Of a stretch of DNA of 14,277 nucleotides, positions 1-7,207 are shown piece after piece. How positions within the stretch are numbered: the stretch's first letter is position 1; every line of letters starts with the position of its first letter. The position numbers and the translations under genes were made by a program. The DNA comes from JANQGH01 sp039819285 (GTDB lineage: Bacteria; Pseudomonadota; Alphaproteobacteria; DSM-16000; Inquilinaceae). The DNA lies in assembly GCA_039819285.1 (NCBI GenBank), contig JBCBSH010000115.1, positions 1 to 14,277 of the forward strand. The letters are read 5' to 3'. The notes under the pieces were generated by a model that made no database searches, was not told the DNA's origin, and saw only the letters and a program-made list of their open reading frames with translations.

Positions 1-722
1 CACTCATAGACCTCGCCCATCAACACCGGCATGTTGGTGCCGGCCAAGGCGATGACCACGGCGAAGACTTCGAACGCCAGGATGGTGCGCAGGATCAGGG
101 CCGTCTGCAGGCTGGGCCGCATCATCGGCAGGGTGATCTTGACGAACCGCTTCCACGGGCCCGCGCCAAAGACCTCCGCCGCCTCATAATACTCTTTCGG
201 GATCAGCCCCATGCCGGCAACCAGGATGACCAGCACGATCGCCGTCGAGCGCCAGATCTCGGCGATGGCGACCGCGATCAGCAGGACGAACGGATTCTGG
301 TAGCTGAGATAGGTCGTCGGGCTATCGATCACGCCGAGGCCGTAGAGCGCGCTGTTGAGAAAGCCGTTTTGCTCAAGGATTGCGAGCCAGATGATGCCCG
401 CCGCCAAATCAGAGATGCCGAGCGGTATCGTCCAGATGTACAGGATCAGGTCCCGCCCTCGCTTCATCTTGGTCACGATCGTCGCCATGAACAGCGACAG
501 CGCCAACTGAAGCGGCACGACAATCAGCGCCAGCAGCAGCGTGTTGAACAGGGCCGAATTGAACTTCCAGTGATCGACCATCTGGTCGAAGTTCATCCAG
601 GTCCATTCGCCATCGCGCGTGAAGGCCTGGATCGCGACATCGATTGCTGGATACAGGAAGAAGATGATCAGAAACACGGCAGCCGGCGCGAGCAGCAAAT
701 AGGGCAGCGCTCTTGCTTGCAT
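1..722 (-). CDS. Sugar ABC transporter permease, MalF/UgpA type (partial, C-terminus beyond the left edge)
   Basis: An inner-membrane permease subunit of a carbohydrate-uptake (CUT1-type) ABC transporter. The reading frame stays open from the ATG at 722 to the window edge, giving 240 residues with no stop. The first transmembrane helix is at about residues 6-26 (LPYLLLAPAAVFLIIFF), with further hydrophobic segments near 60-80, 93-117 and 144-170. The cytoplasmic EAA loop that contacts the ATPase is clear at about 179-201 (YYEAAEVFGAGPWKRF, then ITLP). The start is preceded by a GGGGGA ribosome site about six bases upstream. It lies 56 bp downstream of the solute-binding protein stop and reads as the third gene of the operon. 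The second permease and the ATPase presumably lie beyond the edge. The substrate cannot be read from the sequence. Confidence 0.93.
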   Translation of the reverse strand, partial: MQARALPYLLLAPAAVFLIIFFLYPAIDVAIQAFTRDGEWTWMNFDQMVDHWKFNSALFNTLLLALIVVPLQLALSLFMATIVTKMKRGRDLILYIWTIPLGISDLAAGIIWLAILEQNGFLNSALYGLGVIDSPTTYLSYQNPFVLLIAVAIAEIWRSTAIVLVILVAGMGLIPKEYYEAAEVFGAGPWKRFVKITLPMMRPSLQTALILRTILAFEVFAVVIALAGTNMPVLMGEVYE

Positions 723-742
723 CGGATTTCCCCCAGGGTAGG

Positions 743-767
743 CGCCGGCGGCTTGTCGCCGCCGGCG
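743..767 (-). promoter_or_regulatory. Intercistronic GC hairpin between binding protein and permease
   Basis: A perfect 10-bp inverted repeat: CGCCGGCGGC at 743-752, a five-base TTGTC loop, and GCCGCCGGCG at 758-767. It starts 12 bp past the binding-protein stop and ends 21 bp before the permease start. In the direction of transcription it has no T-tract, so it is unlikely to be an efficient intrinsic terminator. Hairpins in this position are known from the malE-malF spacer, where they protect the upstream message from 3' exonucleases and keep the binding protein in excess. That role is inferred here. Confidence 0.7.
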
Positions 768-778
768 TTTTCACGGAC

Positions 779-2074
779 TTAGTTGACCGGGCACGGTCCG
801 TCCGATGGCGGGTCGGGTGCCCAACATGGCGCTCCGGCCTCATCCATGATCGACCGCAACGTGTCCGCCTGGTCGTCCAGCACCGTCCTGATGTCCTGAC
901 CGGCAAGCGCGATACGCTGGAAGGTATCGACGTAGACCTGGTTGAACTGGCCACCCAGGTCCCCGAGGCCGACCGGCAGCAGGCCGGGATTGGCGTCAGG
1001 CGAATTGGACTGTGCGGCAATCGCTGCGCTCGACGCCCGCACCGATGCCGGCATCTGGGCCGGCAACTCGACGTCGACCACGGGGAAGAAGTTGGTCGCC
1101 CGCAGGGTCGCGATCTGCGTATTGGGCTCCAGCAAATACTCCGTCAGATCCATCGATACAGTTTGGTCAGGCGCTGTACGCGGGATCGCTACACCGGCGA
1201 GCACAGGCATAAAGCCGCGACCGGTGGGACCAGCCGGTGCCGGGAAGGCCACGAAATCCTCAGGCCGCTCGTTAAAGGCCTCGGCCAAGCGCGCGGTGTG
1301 GTCGAACGCGACCCAGACCTCGCCGGTCAATAGCTGCTCTTGCATGAAGTTGTAACTTGGCGAGGCCGGGCTGGTGACGGCCCACAGGTCCAAGAAGGTC
1401 TCCCACATTGACTCGGCCTGGTCCGACCGGAACTCGGTCACCATCGAATCCGTGAATGACGGGTAGAGATAGCCTTGGAAGAAGCGATGGATCAGACCGC
1501 TGGGACCAGCAGGAATGCCAATCTTGGGCGATCCCTCGGCTTCCGCCATGTTTTGACCCCACTCGATCAGTTCCTCGTAGGTCAGTGCGTTGATGTCGGC
1601 ACCGTCCGGCAAATAGGGCAACGCCTCGCGATTGGCGGCCATGATGTAGGTCGCTTGCATCCACGGCATGTAAAGCTGCTCGTCAGAGCCCATGCGGCCG
1701 AGTTCCAGTAGCGCGTCGCTGATGCCCAGGCTGGCCGTGTCGACGCTGGAGAGATCGACCAGATTGTCGTTGCCAAGGGCCGTGAAGTCACCGTGCAAGG
1801 CACCAATCAGGCCAATCGTGCCGGTACCTGTCGTGAACTCCGCTTCAAGCCTGGTAAGGAACGGGCCTTGGTCCTGGGGCTGATAGTTCACCGCCCCGGC
1901 GCCGTCAAAGCCGGCGAGCACGTCGTCGCGCATGGCCTGGGCCTCTTCGACCGGGCGCGCCTGGGTCGACCAGAACAGGATTTCCTCTTGGGCCAGGCCC
2001 GGCGTCGCCGCCAGGCCGGTGGACAGGAACGCGGTGGCCGAGGCCAGAAGAACGGACTTGGTCATTCGTGTCAT
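779..2074 (-). CDS. Periplasmic sugar-binding protein of an ABC transporter (family 1, MalE-like)
   Basis: This 431-residue protein is the periplasmic substrate receptor for the adjacent permease. It opens with a typical signal peptide: a Lys/Arg-containing start, a hydrophobic stretch to about residue 22, and likely cleavage near GLA-QEE at 28-29. The mature part has the length and pattern of family 1 carbohydrate-binding proteins, including EILFWST at its start and aromatic residues around MPWMQATYIMAANREALPY. I chose the ATG at 2074 because GGGAGG lies five bases upstream and the signal peptide then begins properly; the frame extends upstream to 2107 without a ribosome site. The only two cysteines, residues 417 and 428, are in the C-terminal tail and could form a disulfide in the periplasm. 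It lies 39 bp downstream of the LacI-type regulator gene. The substrate is unknown. Confidence 0.92.
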   Translation of the reverse strand: MTRMTKSVLLASATAFLSTGLAATPGLAQEEILFWSTQARPVEEAQAMRDDVLAGFDGAGAVNYQPQDQGPFLTRLEAEFTTGTGTIGLIGALHGDFTALGNDNLVDLSSVDTASLGISDALLELGRMGSDEQLYMPWMQATYIMAANREALPYLPDGADINALTYEELIEWGQNMAEAEGSPKIGIPAGPSGLIHRFFQGYLYPSFTDSMVTEFRSDQAESMWETFLDLWAVTSPASPSYNFMQEQLLTGEVWVAFDHTARLAEAFNERPEDFVAFPAPAGPTGRGFMPVLAGVAIPRTAPDQTVSMDLTEYLLEPNTQIATLRATNFFPVVDVELPAQMPASVRASSAAIAAQSNSPDANPGLLPVGLGDLGGQFNQVYVDTFQRIALAGQDIRTVLDDQADTLRSIMDEAGAPCWAPDPPSDGPCPVN

Positions 2075-2079
2075 GAGAT

Positions 2080-2085
2080 CCTCCC
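2080..2085 (-). promoter_or_regulatory. Ribosome binding site that sets the binding-protein start
   Basis: GGGAGG on the minus strand, five bases before the ATG at 2074. It is the best Shine-Dalgarno match near this gene and decides between that start and the upstream in-frame ATG at 2107. Confidence 0.75.
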
Positions 2086-2113
2086 TTGTTGACACGTGGG
2101 TTTTCAAAAACGA

Positions 2114-3184
2114 TCAGCCGACCGCACGCACCGATGGCCGAGCCGGCGGGGCCGGCCCGTGGCTGCCACGGGCGATGAAGTCGGCTTTCACCAGACGCGG
2201 CTCCACCGCGTCGATCCCTTGGTCGATCAGTTTCACCAGCATCTCGGCGACGTGGATCGCACTGTCCTGAATGCTTTGGTCGAACGTCGTGATGCCCGGC
2301 GAGGCGTAAGCGGAGACGGGCAGGTTGTCGAAGCCGATGACGGAGAGATCAGCCGGCACGTTGATCGTGCGCTTGGCCGCCACTTCCAGCAGCTTGATGG
2401 CTAGCCCGTCCGTCGCGCACAGAATCGCCGTGGGTCGCGGGTCGAGGCCCAGAAGCCGGTCGGCAGCGCGTTCAACCTCGGCCTCGTCAAAGCGGCTGAC
2501 GCTGGCAATCGCCTGATCGGGCAAGTGCAGCCCGTGGTCGCGCAACGCGCCTTCCAGGCCGATGCGGCGAAAATGCGCGAAGGTCAACGGTTCGGTGAAC
2601 GTCAGATAGCCGAAATCCCGATGACCAAGTTCGATCAGCATCCGCGCCGCTTCGCCGAACGCCGTTTCACCGTCGGTGTCGAACCAGACATACGGCCTGT
2701 CCTCGCCCAGGACCCGACCGTGCAGGACGAAGGGAACTTGCTGATCCAACAGATAGGTGACCCGGTCGTCCTCGCTCAGAGCCCTGGTGAGCACCACGCC
2801 GTCTGCCTGTTGCCCGTTCACGACGTGGCGCAAGACATCGACCTCGCGACGATCCCTCGCGGCTGTCGTGATCGTCAGGTCGCGGCCACTGTCCGTGAAG
2901 GCCTCGCTCAGGCCGACGATGAACTCGCCCAAAAACGCGTCGATGAAGTGGGAGTCACGCAAGGGCACGACCAGACCGACAAAACCGCTGTTGCCGGACA
3001 CCAGCATCCGGCCGGCTCGGCTGGGCACGTAGCCGCGTCGCGCGGCCATCTCGCGCACCCGCTCGCGCGTCGCCGCGCTGACATCCGAATAGCCAGCCAA
3101 CGCCCGCGAGACCGTGGTGATCGACAACCCCAGCTCCGAAGACAACTCCTTCAGACGCGGCTGCCGGCGACCCTTGTTAGCCAT
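2114..3184 (-). CDS. LacI/GalR-family transcriptional regulator of the sugar-uptake operon
   Basis: A 356-residue DNA-binding regulator of normal LacI-family length. The N-terminal helix-turn-helix is at about residues 11-30 (LKELSSELGLSITTVSRALA), followed by the hinge region VSAATRERVREMAARRGYVPS with a minor-groove helix. The periplasmic-binding-protein-like effector domain runs from about 66 to 340, including the motifs SVIGFDNLP and ILCATDGLAIKLLE. The gene is first in the operon, upstream of the binding protein and permease, which implies control of its own operon in response to the transported sugar or a derivative. The ATG at 3184 follows a GGGGGG run about 10 bases upstream. A palindromic operator candidate lies 45 bp upstream of the start. 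The inducer is unknown. Confidence 0.94.
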   Translation of the reverse strand: MANKGRRQPRLKELSSELGLSITTVSRALAGYSDVSAATRERVREMAARRGYVPSRAGRMLVSGNSGFVGLVVPLRDSHFIDAFLGEFIVGLSEAFTDSGRDLTITTAARDRREVDVLRHVVNGQQADGVVLTRALSEDDRVTYLLDQQVPFVLHGRVLGEDRPYVWFDTDGETAFGEAARMLIELGHRDFGYLTFTEPLTFAHFRRIGLEGALRDHGLHLPDQAIASVSRFDEAEVERAADRLLGLDPRPTAILCATDGLAIKLLEVAAKRTINVPADLSVIGFDNLPVSAYASPGITTFDQSIQDSAIHVAEMLVKLIDQGIDAVEPRLVKADFIARGSHGPAPPARPSVRAVG

Positions 3185-3229
3185 GAACGGCGGGTCCCCC
3201 CTTTATTTACGGCACTTGGTTTGGGCCGC

Positions 3230-3247
3230 TTCCAAAACGTTTTGGAA
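3230..3247. promoter_or_regulatory. LacI-family operator candidate
   Basis: TTCCAAAACGTTTTGGAA is a perfect 18-bp palindrome centred on CG, the usual form of LacI/GalR-family operators. It sits directly downstream of the predicted -10 element and so would cover the transcription start, where a bound repressor blocks initiation. The adjacent LacI-type regulator is the obvious ligand. Confidence 0.8.
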
Positions 3248-3276
3248 AGCATGCGCGGAGTTTTCCATATTGTCAA
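3248..3276 (-). promoter_or_regulatory. Sigma70-like promoter of the sugar-uptake operon
   Basis: On the minus strand a consensus TTGACA -35 (3271-3276) is separated by 17 bp from CATGCT (3248-3253), a partial -10 match. The palindromic operator begins at the next base. Spacing and position agree with a repressible promoter reading into the LacI-type gene. Confidence 0.6.
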
Positions 3277-3490
3277 GAAACTCCGAAAACCACTACTCGC
3301 CAACCGGGACGAGAGACGGTTTCTGCTAGTCTTTATCGTTTTCTATCAGGGGGTTGCAGGTTCTGTGTGTAGCGATTGAGCTCCACTACAGCGGCCGGAG
3401 CCTCTGGTGCCGCCATCCCTGGTGTGCTGTTCTGGATCGTCGCGGCTCGGCAGCCGATATCACCAACCGATACGTTCCAGGAAGCTACGG
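3277..3490. other. Remainder of the divergent intergenic region
   Basis: The spacer between the LacI-type gene and the GST-like gene is 306 bp. Its left part carries the operon promoter and operator. In 3277-3490 I see no convincing gene, RNA or strong plus-strand promoter. The GST reading frame extends upstream to an ATG at 3407 without a better ribosome site, so this stretch is probably leader or spacer. Confidence 0.4.
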
Positions 3491-4117
3491 ATGCAGGTCT
3501 TCTATTCCGACAACTCGCCCTATGCCCGCATCGTCCGCGTCGCGGCCAGGGAAGCCCGCCTCCACGATCGGATCACGTGGGTGAGGGTCCGCAACCGGGC
3601 ACCAGGCAGTCCGCTGCTGGCCTACAGCCCGGTTTGCCGCGTGCCGACCCTCGTGGAGGGCGACCTGGTCCTCGGCGAGGCGCGGAACATCTGCGACTAT
3701 TTCGGCGGGGTAGCCGGCGGGACGCCGTTGCTGCCGGACGAGAGTGACTGGGCGGCCCGCGGGCTCGAAAGCATGATGACCGGCTTTCTGGACGGCATCG
3801 CGGTCTGGGTGCGCGAGTTGCGACGCTCGGTACCGCACCGATCGGACTTTCTTCTGGATGTCGAGGCGAAGCGGGCCAATCGATGTCTGGGCCACTTCGA
3901 GGTGACCTGGAAGGGTTTGGATGGCCCGCCCGAATGGGACTTTGGCCACATGGCCCTGGCCTGCGCCCTCGATATCGCCGATCTCAACGCGCTGATGTCC
4001 GGCTGGCCGCACGAACATCCCACACTGGCATCCTGGTTCGCTGACCGCAGAACACGCCCGTCAATGATTGCGACAAAGCCGCTGCAAGGCGCCCATGACC
4101 AAACGCCTCTTGGCTGA
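3491..4117 (+). CDS. Glutathione S-transferase-like protein
   Basis: A 208-residue cytosolic protein with the two-domain GST layout. The N-terminal thioredoxin-like half (about 1-77) begins MQVFYSDNSPYARIVRVAA, which matches the GST start where the Ser or Tyr in the SPY/SPF motif sits near the glutathione thiol. The cis-proline region reads CRVPTLVEGD, and GEARNICDYF stands where GSTs usually have an ES-x-AI-x-x-YL motif, here with Ala in place of the Ser. The helical half ends with DFGHMALACALDIADL and RPSMIATKPL, both typical of the family. The ATG at 3491 was chosen because AGGAAG lies about six bases upstream and the fold begins at once; the frame is open back to 3407. The physiological substrate is unknown. 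It may share a transcript with ndh, 49 bp downstream. Confidence 0.85.
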   Translation: MQVFYSDNSPYARIVRVAAREARLHDRITWVRVRNRAPGSPLLAYSPVCRVPTLVEGDLVLGEARNICDYFGGVAGGTPLLPDESDWAARGLESMMTGFLDGIAVWVRELRRSVPHRSDFLLDVEAKRANRCLGHFEVTWKGLDGPPEWDFGHMALACALDIADLNALMSGWPHEHPTLASWFADRRTRPSMIATKPLQGAHDQTPLG

Positions 4118-4166
4118 CCAATCCATATGACCACCTTGAGGATCGGAGAAGAATGGAGACAGGCCA

Positions 4167-5474
4167 ATGGCCGCAGATGCCAACCGCCCGCACGAGGTCG
4201 TAATCATTGGCGCCGGGTTTGGGGGACTGGCCGCGGCCAGAGGACTCGCCGGCGCGCCAGTGCATGTCACCATCATCGACCGGAAAAACCACCACCTGTT
4301 CCAGCCCCTGCTCTATCAGGTGGCGACCGCCGGCGTTTCGCCGGCTGACGTCGCGGTGCCGATCCGCAGCCTGTTTCGCAACCAGAAGAACGCGACCATC
4401 CTGATGGACACCGTCGTCGACGTCGACGTGGCTGCCGGCACGGTGCGGGGCGAGCGGGCCGACCATCCGTTCGACACGCTGATCCTGGCGACGGGGTCGG
4501 AATACAGCTATTTCGGCCATGATGACTGGCGCCCGCACGCGCCGTCGCTGAAATCCCTGAAGGATGCGCTGGACATCCGTGAAAAGGTCCTGTTGGCGTT
4601 CGAGTATGCCGAGACGACGGATGACGAGGCCGAACGAGAGCGCCTGATGACCTTCGTCATCGTCGGCGGCGGCGCGACCGGCGTCGAGCTCGCGGGTGCC
4701 TTGGCTGAGCTTGCCAAGAAGGCGCTGGCGCGCGATTTCCGCCATATCAGGCCGCGCGAAGCGGAGATCATCCTGCTGGAGGCGGGCCCGTCCCTGCTTT
4801 CCGGCTTTCCGCCAAAGCTGACCGACTTCGCCAGGCGCGCACTGACCAAGCTGGGCGTCAGCGTCCATTTGAACGCAGCGGTCGACAAGGTCGACGGGTA
4901 TGGCGTGACCCTGCAAGACGGGCGAATGATCCCGGCAGCCAACATCCTGTGGGCGGCCGGCACCAGGGCGCCTGCCGTCGGCAACTGGCTGGGCGCGGAG
5001 ACGGATCGGCAGGGACGCGTGATCGTCGCCCCGGACCTGTCGGTGCCGGGCCACCCGAACATCTTCGTCATCGGGGATGCGGCCAGCTATACACCTGACG
5101 GAGGCAAGCCTCTGCCTGCGGTCGCGCCGGTCGCCAAGCAGCAGGGCGCCCATTTGGCCAAGGTTATCCGAGGCCAGCTCGGGCCGACGTCAAAGCCCCC
5201 GCGATTTCGCTACCATGATGCCGGCATGCTGGCGACGATCGGCCGGCACGCCGCCGTCGCCAACCTGCGCTGGATCAAGATGGCCGGCTGGTTCGCCTGG
5301 CTGTTCTGGGGCCTGATCCACATCTACTTCCTGATCGGCGCCCGCAACCGCATGATGGTGTTCATGAACTGGGTCTGGGCCTATTTCACCTATGGCCTCG
5401 GCGCCCGGCTGATTACCCGATCCAGCGTGGTGGCAACCGAAAAGAAGCGGAAAAGAGAAAGGCCGGCCGCCTGA
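4167..5474 (+). CDS. ndh: Type II NADH dehydrogenase (NDH-2)
   Basis: A 435-residue FAD enzyme that passes electrons from NADH to quinone without pumping protons, on the cytoplasmic face of the inner membrane. The FAD-binding Rossmann motif is GAGFGG at about residues 15-20. The conserved HLFQPLLYQVATAGVSP follows at 43-59, the NADH-binding motif GGGATGVELAG is at 167-177, and the FAD ribityl-binding IFVIGDAA is at 299-306. PLPAVAPVAKQQG at 315-327 matches the quinone-site region. The C-terminus is hydrophobic and aromatic (about 374-410, GWFAWLFWGLIHIYFLIG), as expected for membrane attachment, and ends in a basic tail. A GGAGA ribosome site lies seven bases before the ATG. Length and motifs are complete. 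Confidence 0.94.
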   Translation: MAADANRPHEVVIIGAGFGGLAAARGLAGAPVHVTIIDRKNHHLFQPLLYQVATAGVSPADVAVPIRSLFRNQKNATILMDTVVDVDVAAGTVRGERADHPFDTLILATGSEYSYFGHDDWRPHAPSLKSLKDALDIREKVLLAFEYAETTDDEAERERLMTFVIVGGGATGVELAGALAELAKKALARDFRHIRPREAEIILLEAGPSLLSGFPPKLTDFARRALTKLGVSVHLNAAVDKVDGYGVTLQDGRMIPAANILWAAGTRAPAVGNWLGAETDRQGRVIVAPDLSVPGHPNIFVIGDAASYTPDGGKPLPAVAPVAKQQGAHLAKVIRGQLGPTSKPPRFRYHDAGMLATIGRHAAVANLRWIKMAGWFAWLFWGLIHIYFLIGARNRMMVFMNWVWAYFTYGLGARLITRSSVVATEKKRKRERPAA

Positions 5475-5517
5475 TCGGGCGGGCCAGCCTCTCAGGAGGC
5501 GATAGCGCCGTCGATCA
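5472..5517. terminator. Composite inverted repeat between convergent ndh and ilvC
   Basis: TGATCG (5472-5477) pairs with CGATCA (5512-5517), GGCG (5478-5481) with CGCC (5506-5509), and inside these GCCTC (5487-5491) with GAGGC (5496-5500) around a TCAG loop. The stem includes both stop codons. There is no T-tract on either side, so this is a weak bidirectional terminator or mRNA-end structure at best. Confidence 0.4.
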
Positions 5518-6534
5518 GTTCTTGGCTTTGTCGACCAGCTTGTTCTGCGCGATCCAGGGCATCATGGCGCGCAGCTTTTCGCCGACCTTCTCGATGTCGT
5601 GCGCGGCCGCGCGCCGGCGGGTGGCCTTGAAGCTGGTCTGGCCGACCTTGTTTTCCAGCATCCAGTCGCGCGTGAACTCACCGTTCTGGATCTCGGCAAG
5701 CACCTTTTTCATCTCGTCGCGCGTTTCGTCGGTGATGATGCGCGGGCCGGTGCGGTAGTCGCCATACTCCGCCGTGTTGGAGATGGAATAGCGCATGTTC
5801 GCAATGCCGCCCTCATACATCAGGTCGACGATCAGCTTGACCTCATGCAGGCACTCGAAATAGGCCATCTCCGGTGCGTAGCCGGCGTCGACCAAGGTCT
5901 CATAACCGGCCTGGATGAGAGCCGTCAGGCCGCCGCACAGCACCACCTGCTCGCCGAACAGGTCGGTTTCGCACTCCTCCTTGAAGGTCGTCTCGATCAC
6001 GCCGGCACGGCCGCCACCGATGGCCGAGGCGTAGGACAGGCCGACATCGAAAGCCGAACCGGTGGGATTGCGGTCGACCGCCAGAAGGCACGGCACGCCG
6101 CCGCCCTTCAGATACTCCGACCGCACGGTATGGCCCGGGCCCTTCGGCGCAACCATGAAGACGTCCAGGTCGGCGCGCGGTTCGATCAGATTGAAGTGGA
6201 TGTTCAGGCCGTGGGCGAAGCCGAGTGCCGCGCCCTCGTTCATATTGTCGTGCAGGTGGTCGCGATAGATATCGCCCTGCAGTTCGTCAGGCGTGCACAT
6301 CATGATGACGTCGGCCCAGGCGGCGGCCTCGGCGGGGCTCATCACTGTGAAGCCGGCCTCCTCCGCCTTGCGCGTCGTTGCCGAGCCCGGGCGCAGCGCG
6401 ACCCGGACGTCTTTCACGCCGGAATCGCGCAGATTGGCGGCATGGGCGTGACCTTGCGAGCCATAGCCCACGATCACGACCTTCTTGGCCTTGATCAGAT
6501 TAACGTCGGCGTCGCGATCGTAGTAAACGCGCAT
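5515..6534 (-). CDS. ilvC: Ketol-acid reductoisomerase (NADP+), class I
   Basis: It converts acetolactate or acetohydroxybutyrate to the dihydroxy acid, the second step of valine, leucine and isoleucine synthesis, using Mg2+ and NADPH. The 339 residues match the short class I form. The Rossmann motif GYGSQGHAHA is at 23-32, with R48 and S51 in the position that usually binds the NADPH phosphate. Catalytic and metal residues are visible: H108, K131 in VAPKGPGH, D191 and E195 in ETDLFGEQ, E227 and E231 in FECLHE, and S252. The ATG at 6534 has GAGGAAC about eight bases upstream. The gene is last in the ilvB-ilvH-ilvC cluster, 48 bp after ilvH, and converges with ndh. Confidence 0.97.
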   Translation of the reverse strand: MRVYYDRDADVNLIKAKKVVIVGYGSQGHAHAANLRDSGVKDVRVALRPGSATTRKAEEAGFTVMSPAEAAAWADVIMMCTPDELQGDIYRDHLHDNMNEGAALGFAHGLNIHFNLIEPRADLDVFMVAPKGPGHTVRSEYLKGGGVPCLLAVDRNPTGSAFDVGLSYASAIGGGRAGVIETTFKEECETDLFGEQVVLCGGLTALIQAGYETLVDAGYAPEMAYFECLHEVKLIVDLMYEGGIANMRYSISNTAEYGDYRTGPRIITDETRDEMKKVLAEIQNGEFTRDWMLENKVGQTSFKATRRRAAAHDIEKVGEKLRAMMPWIAQNKLVDKAKN

Positions 6535-6582
6535 TCTGTCAGTTCCTCGATGTTCTTTAGACTGTAAGCGGCGGCGTCGCGC

Positions 6583-7107
6583 CTAGCTGTTGATCAGAAG
6601 GCCTTCTTCGCCCCTGGCAATGGACGCCACACCCGTGCGGGTGATGTCGACCAGGCCCAACGGCAGCATCAGCCCAACAAACGCGTCGATCTTGTCCGAC
6701 GCGCCAGTGACCTCGAACACGAAGCTCTCGGTCGTGCTGTCGACCACACGGGCGCGGAAGATGTCGGCAATGCGAAGGGATTCGATGCGTTTTTCGCCTG
6801 AGCCACGGACCTTGATCAGAGCCAGTTCCCGTTCGATTGACGGCCCCTCAATGGTCAAATCGTTCACCGTGTGGACCGGGACCAGCCGGTCAAGCTGGGC
6901 CTTGATCTGTTCGATGATCATCTTGGTGCCGCTGGTGACGATGGTGATGCGCGAGCGGCCGCCGGCATGGTCGACCTCCGCCACGGTCAGGCTCTCGATA
7001 TTGTAGCCGCGACCGGCAAACAGGCCGATGACACGCGCCAGGACCCCCGGTTCGTTGTCGACAAGCACGGCGATGGTATGGCGTTCGGTGGGATCTTGCG
7101 GCGGCAT
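6583..7107 (-). CDS. ilvH: Acetolactate synthase small (regulatory) subunit
   Basis: The regulatory partner of the large subunit encoded upstream; it raises activity and gives feedback inhibition by branched-chain amino acids, usually valine. The N-terminal ACT domain begins HTIAVLVDNEPGVLARVIGL at about residue 10 and continues through FAGRGYNIESLTVAEVD. The C-terminal domain holds ELALIKV and TGASDKIDAFVGLM. The 174 residues from the ATG at 7107 match the usual length. An in-frame GTG at 7167 would add 20 residues, but it lies within a stem-loop and neither start has a clear Shine-Dalgarno, so the start is less certain than the identity. The symbol ilvN is used in some alphaproteobacteria. 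Confidence 0.93.
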   Translation of the reverse strand: MPPQDPTERHTIAVLVDNEPGVLARVIGLFAGRGYNIESLTVAEVDHAGGRSRITIVTSGTKMIIEQIKAQLDRLVPVHTVNDLTIEGPSIERELALIKVRGSGEKRIESLRIADIFRARVVDSTTESFVFEVTGASDKIDAFVGLMLPLGLVDITRTGVASIARGEEGLLINS

Positions 7108-7159
7108 TGGGGGCGCCCGATTGTCGGTGAGAAGCGATCGATGAAAGGCGACGCGGGAC

Positions 7160-7204
7160 GGCGGCACCCAAGGCCGCCAGCCGCGTCAGCCGGAAAGGGC
7201 CGGC
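7160..7204 (-). promoter_or_regulatory. Two stem-loops in the ilvB-ilvH spacer
   Basis: GCCGG/CCGGC (7189-7193 with 7200-7204) forms a 5-bp stem three bases past the ilvB stop, and GGCGGC/GCCGCC (7160-7165 with 7173-7178) forms a 6-bp stem around a seven-base loop. Neither is followed by T residues, so they look like mRNA processing or stability structures rather than terminators. Confidence 0.4.
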
Positions 7205-7207
7205 AGG

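Noticed and set aside
743..771. Intrinsic terminator on the plus strand (hairpin followed by TTTT)
   Set aside because: No plus-strand gene ends here, and the operon runs on the minus strand, where no T-tract follows. A message-stability hairpin fits better.
2525..3379. A 284-codon open frame on the plus strand
   Set aside because: It is antisense to the LacI-type regulator and runs into its promoter; composition and lack of motifs mark it as a shadow.
3984..5153. A 389-codon open frame on the minus strand
   Set aside because: It is antisense to ndh and the end of the GST-like gene, has no recognisable domain, and its codon pattern follows the real genes on the other strand.
5599..6567. A 322-codon open frame on the plus strand
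   Set aside because: It is antisense to ilvC, which has all its catalytic residues; no independent domain is visible.
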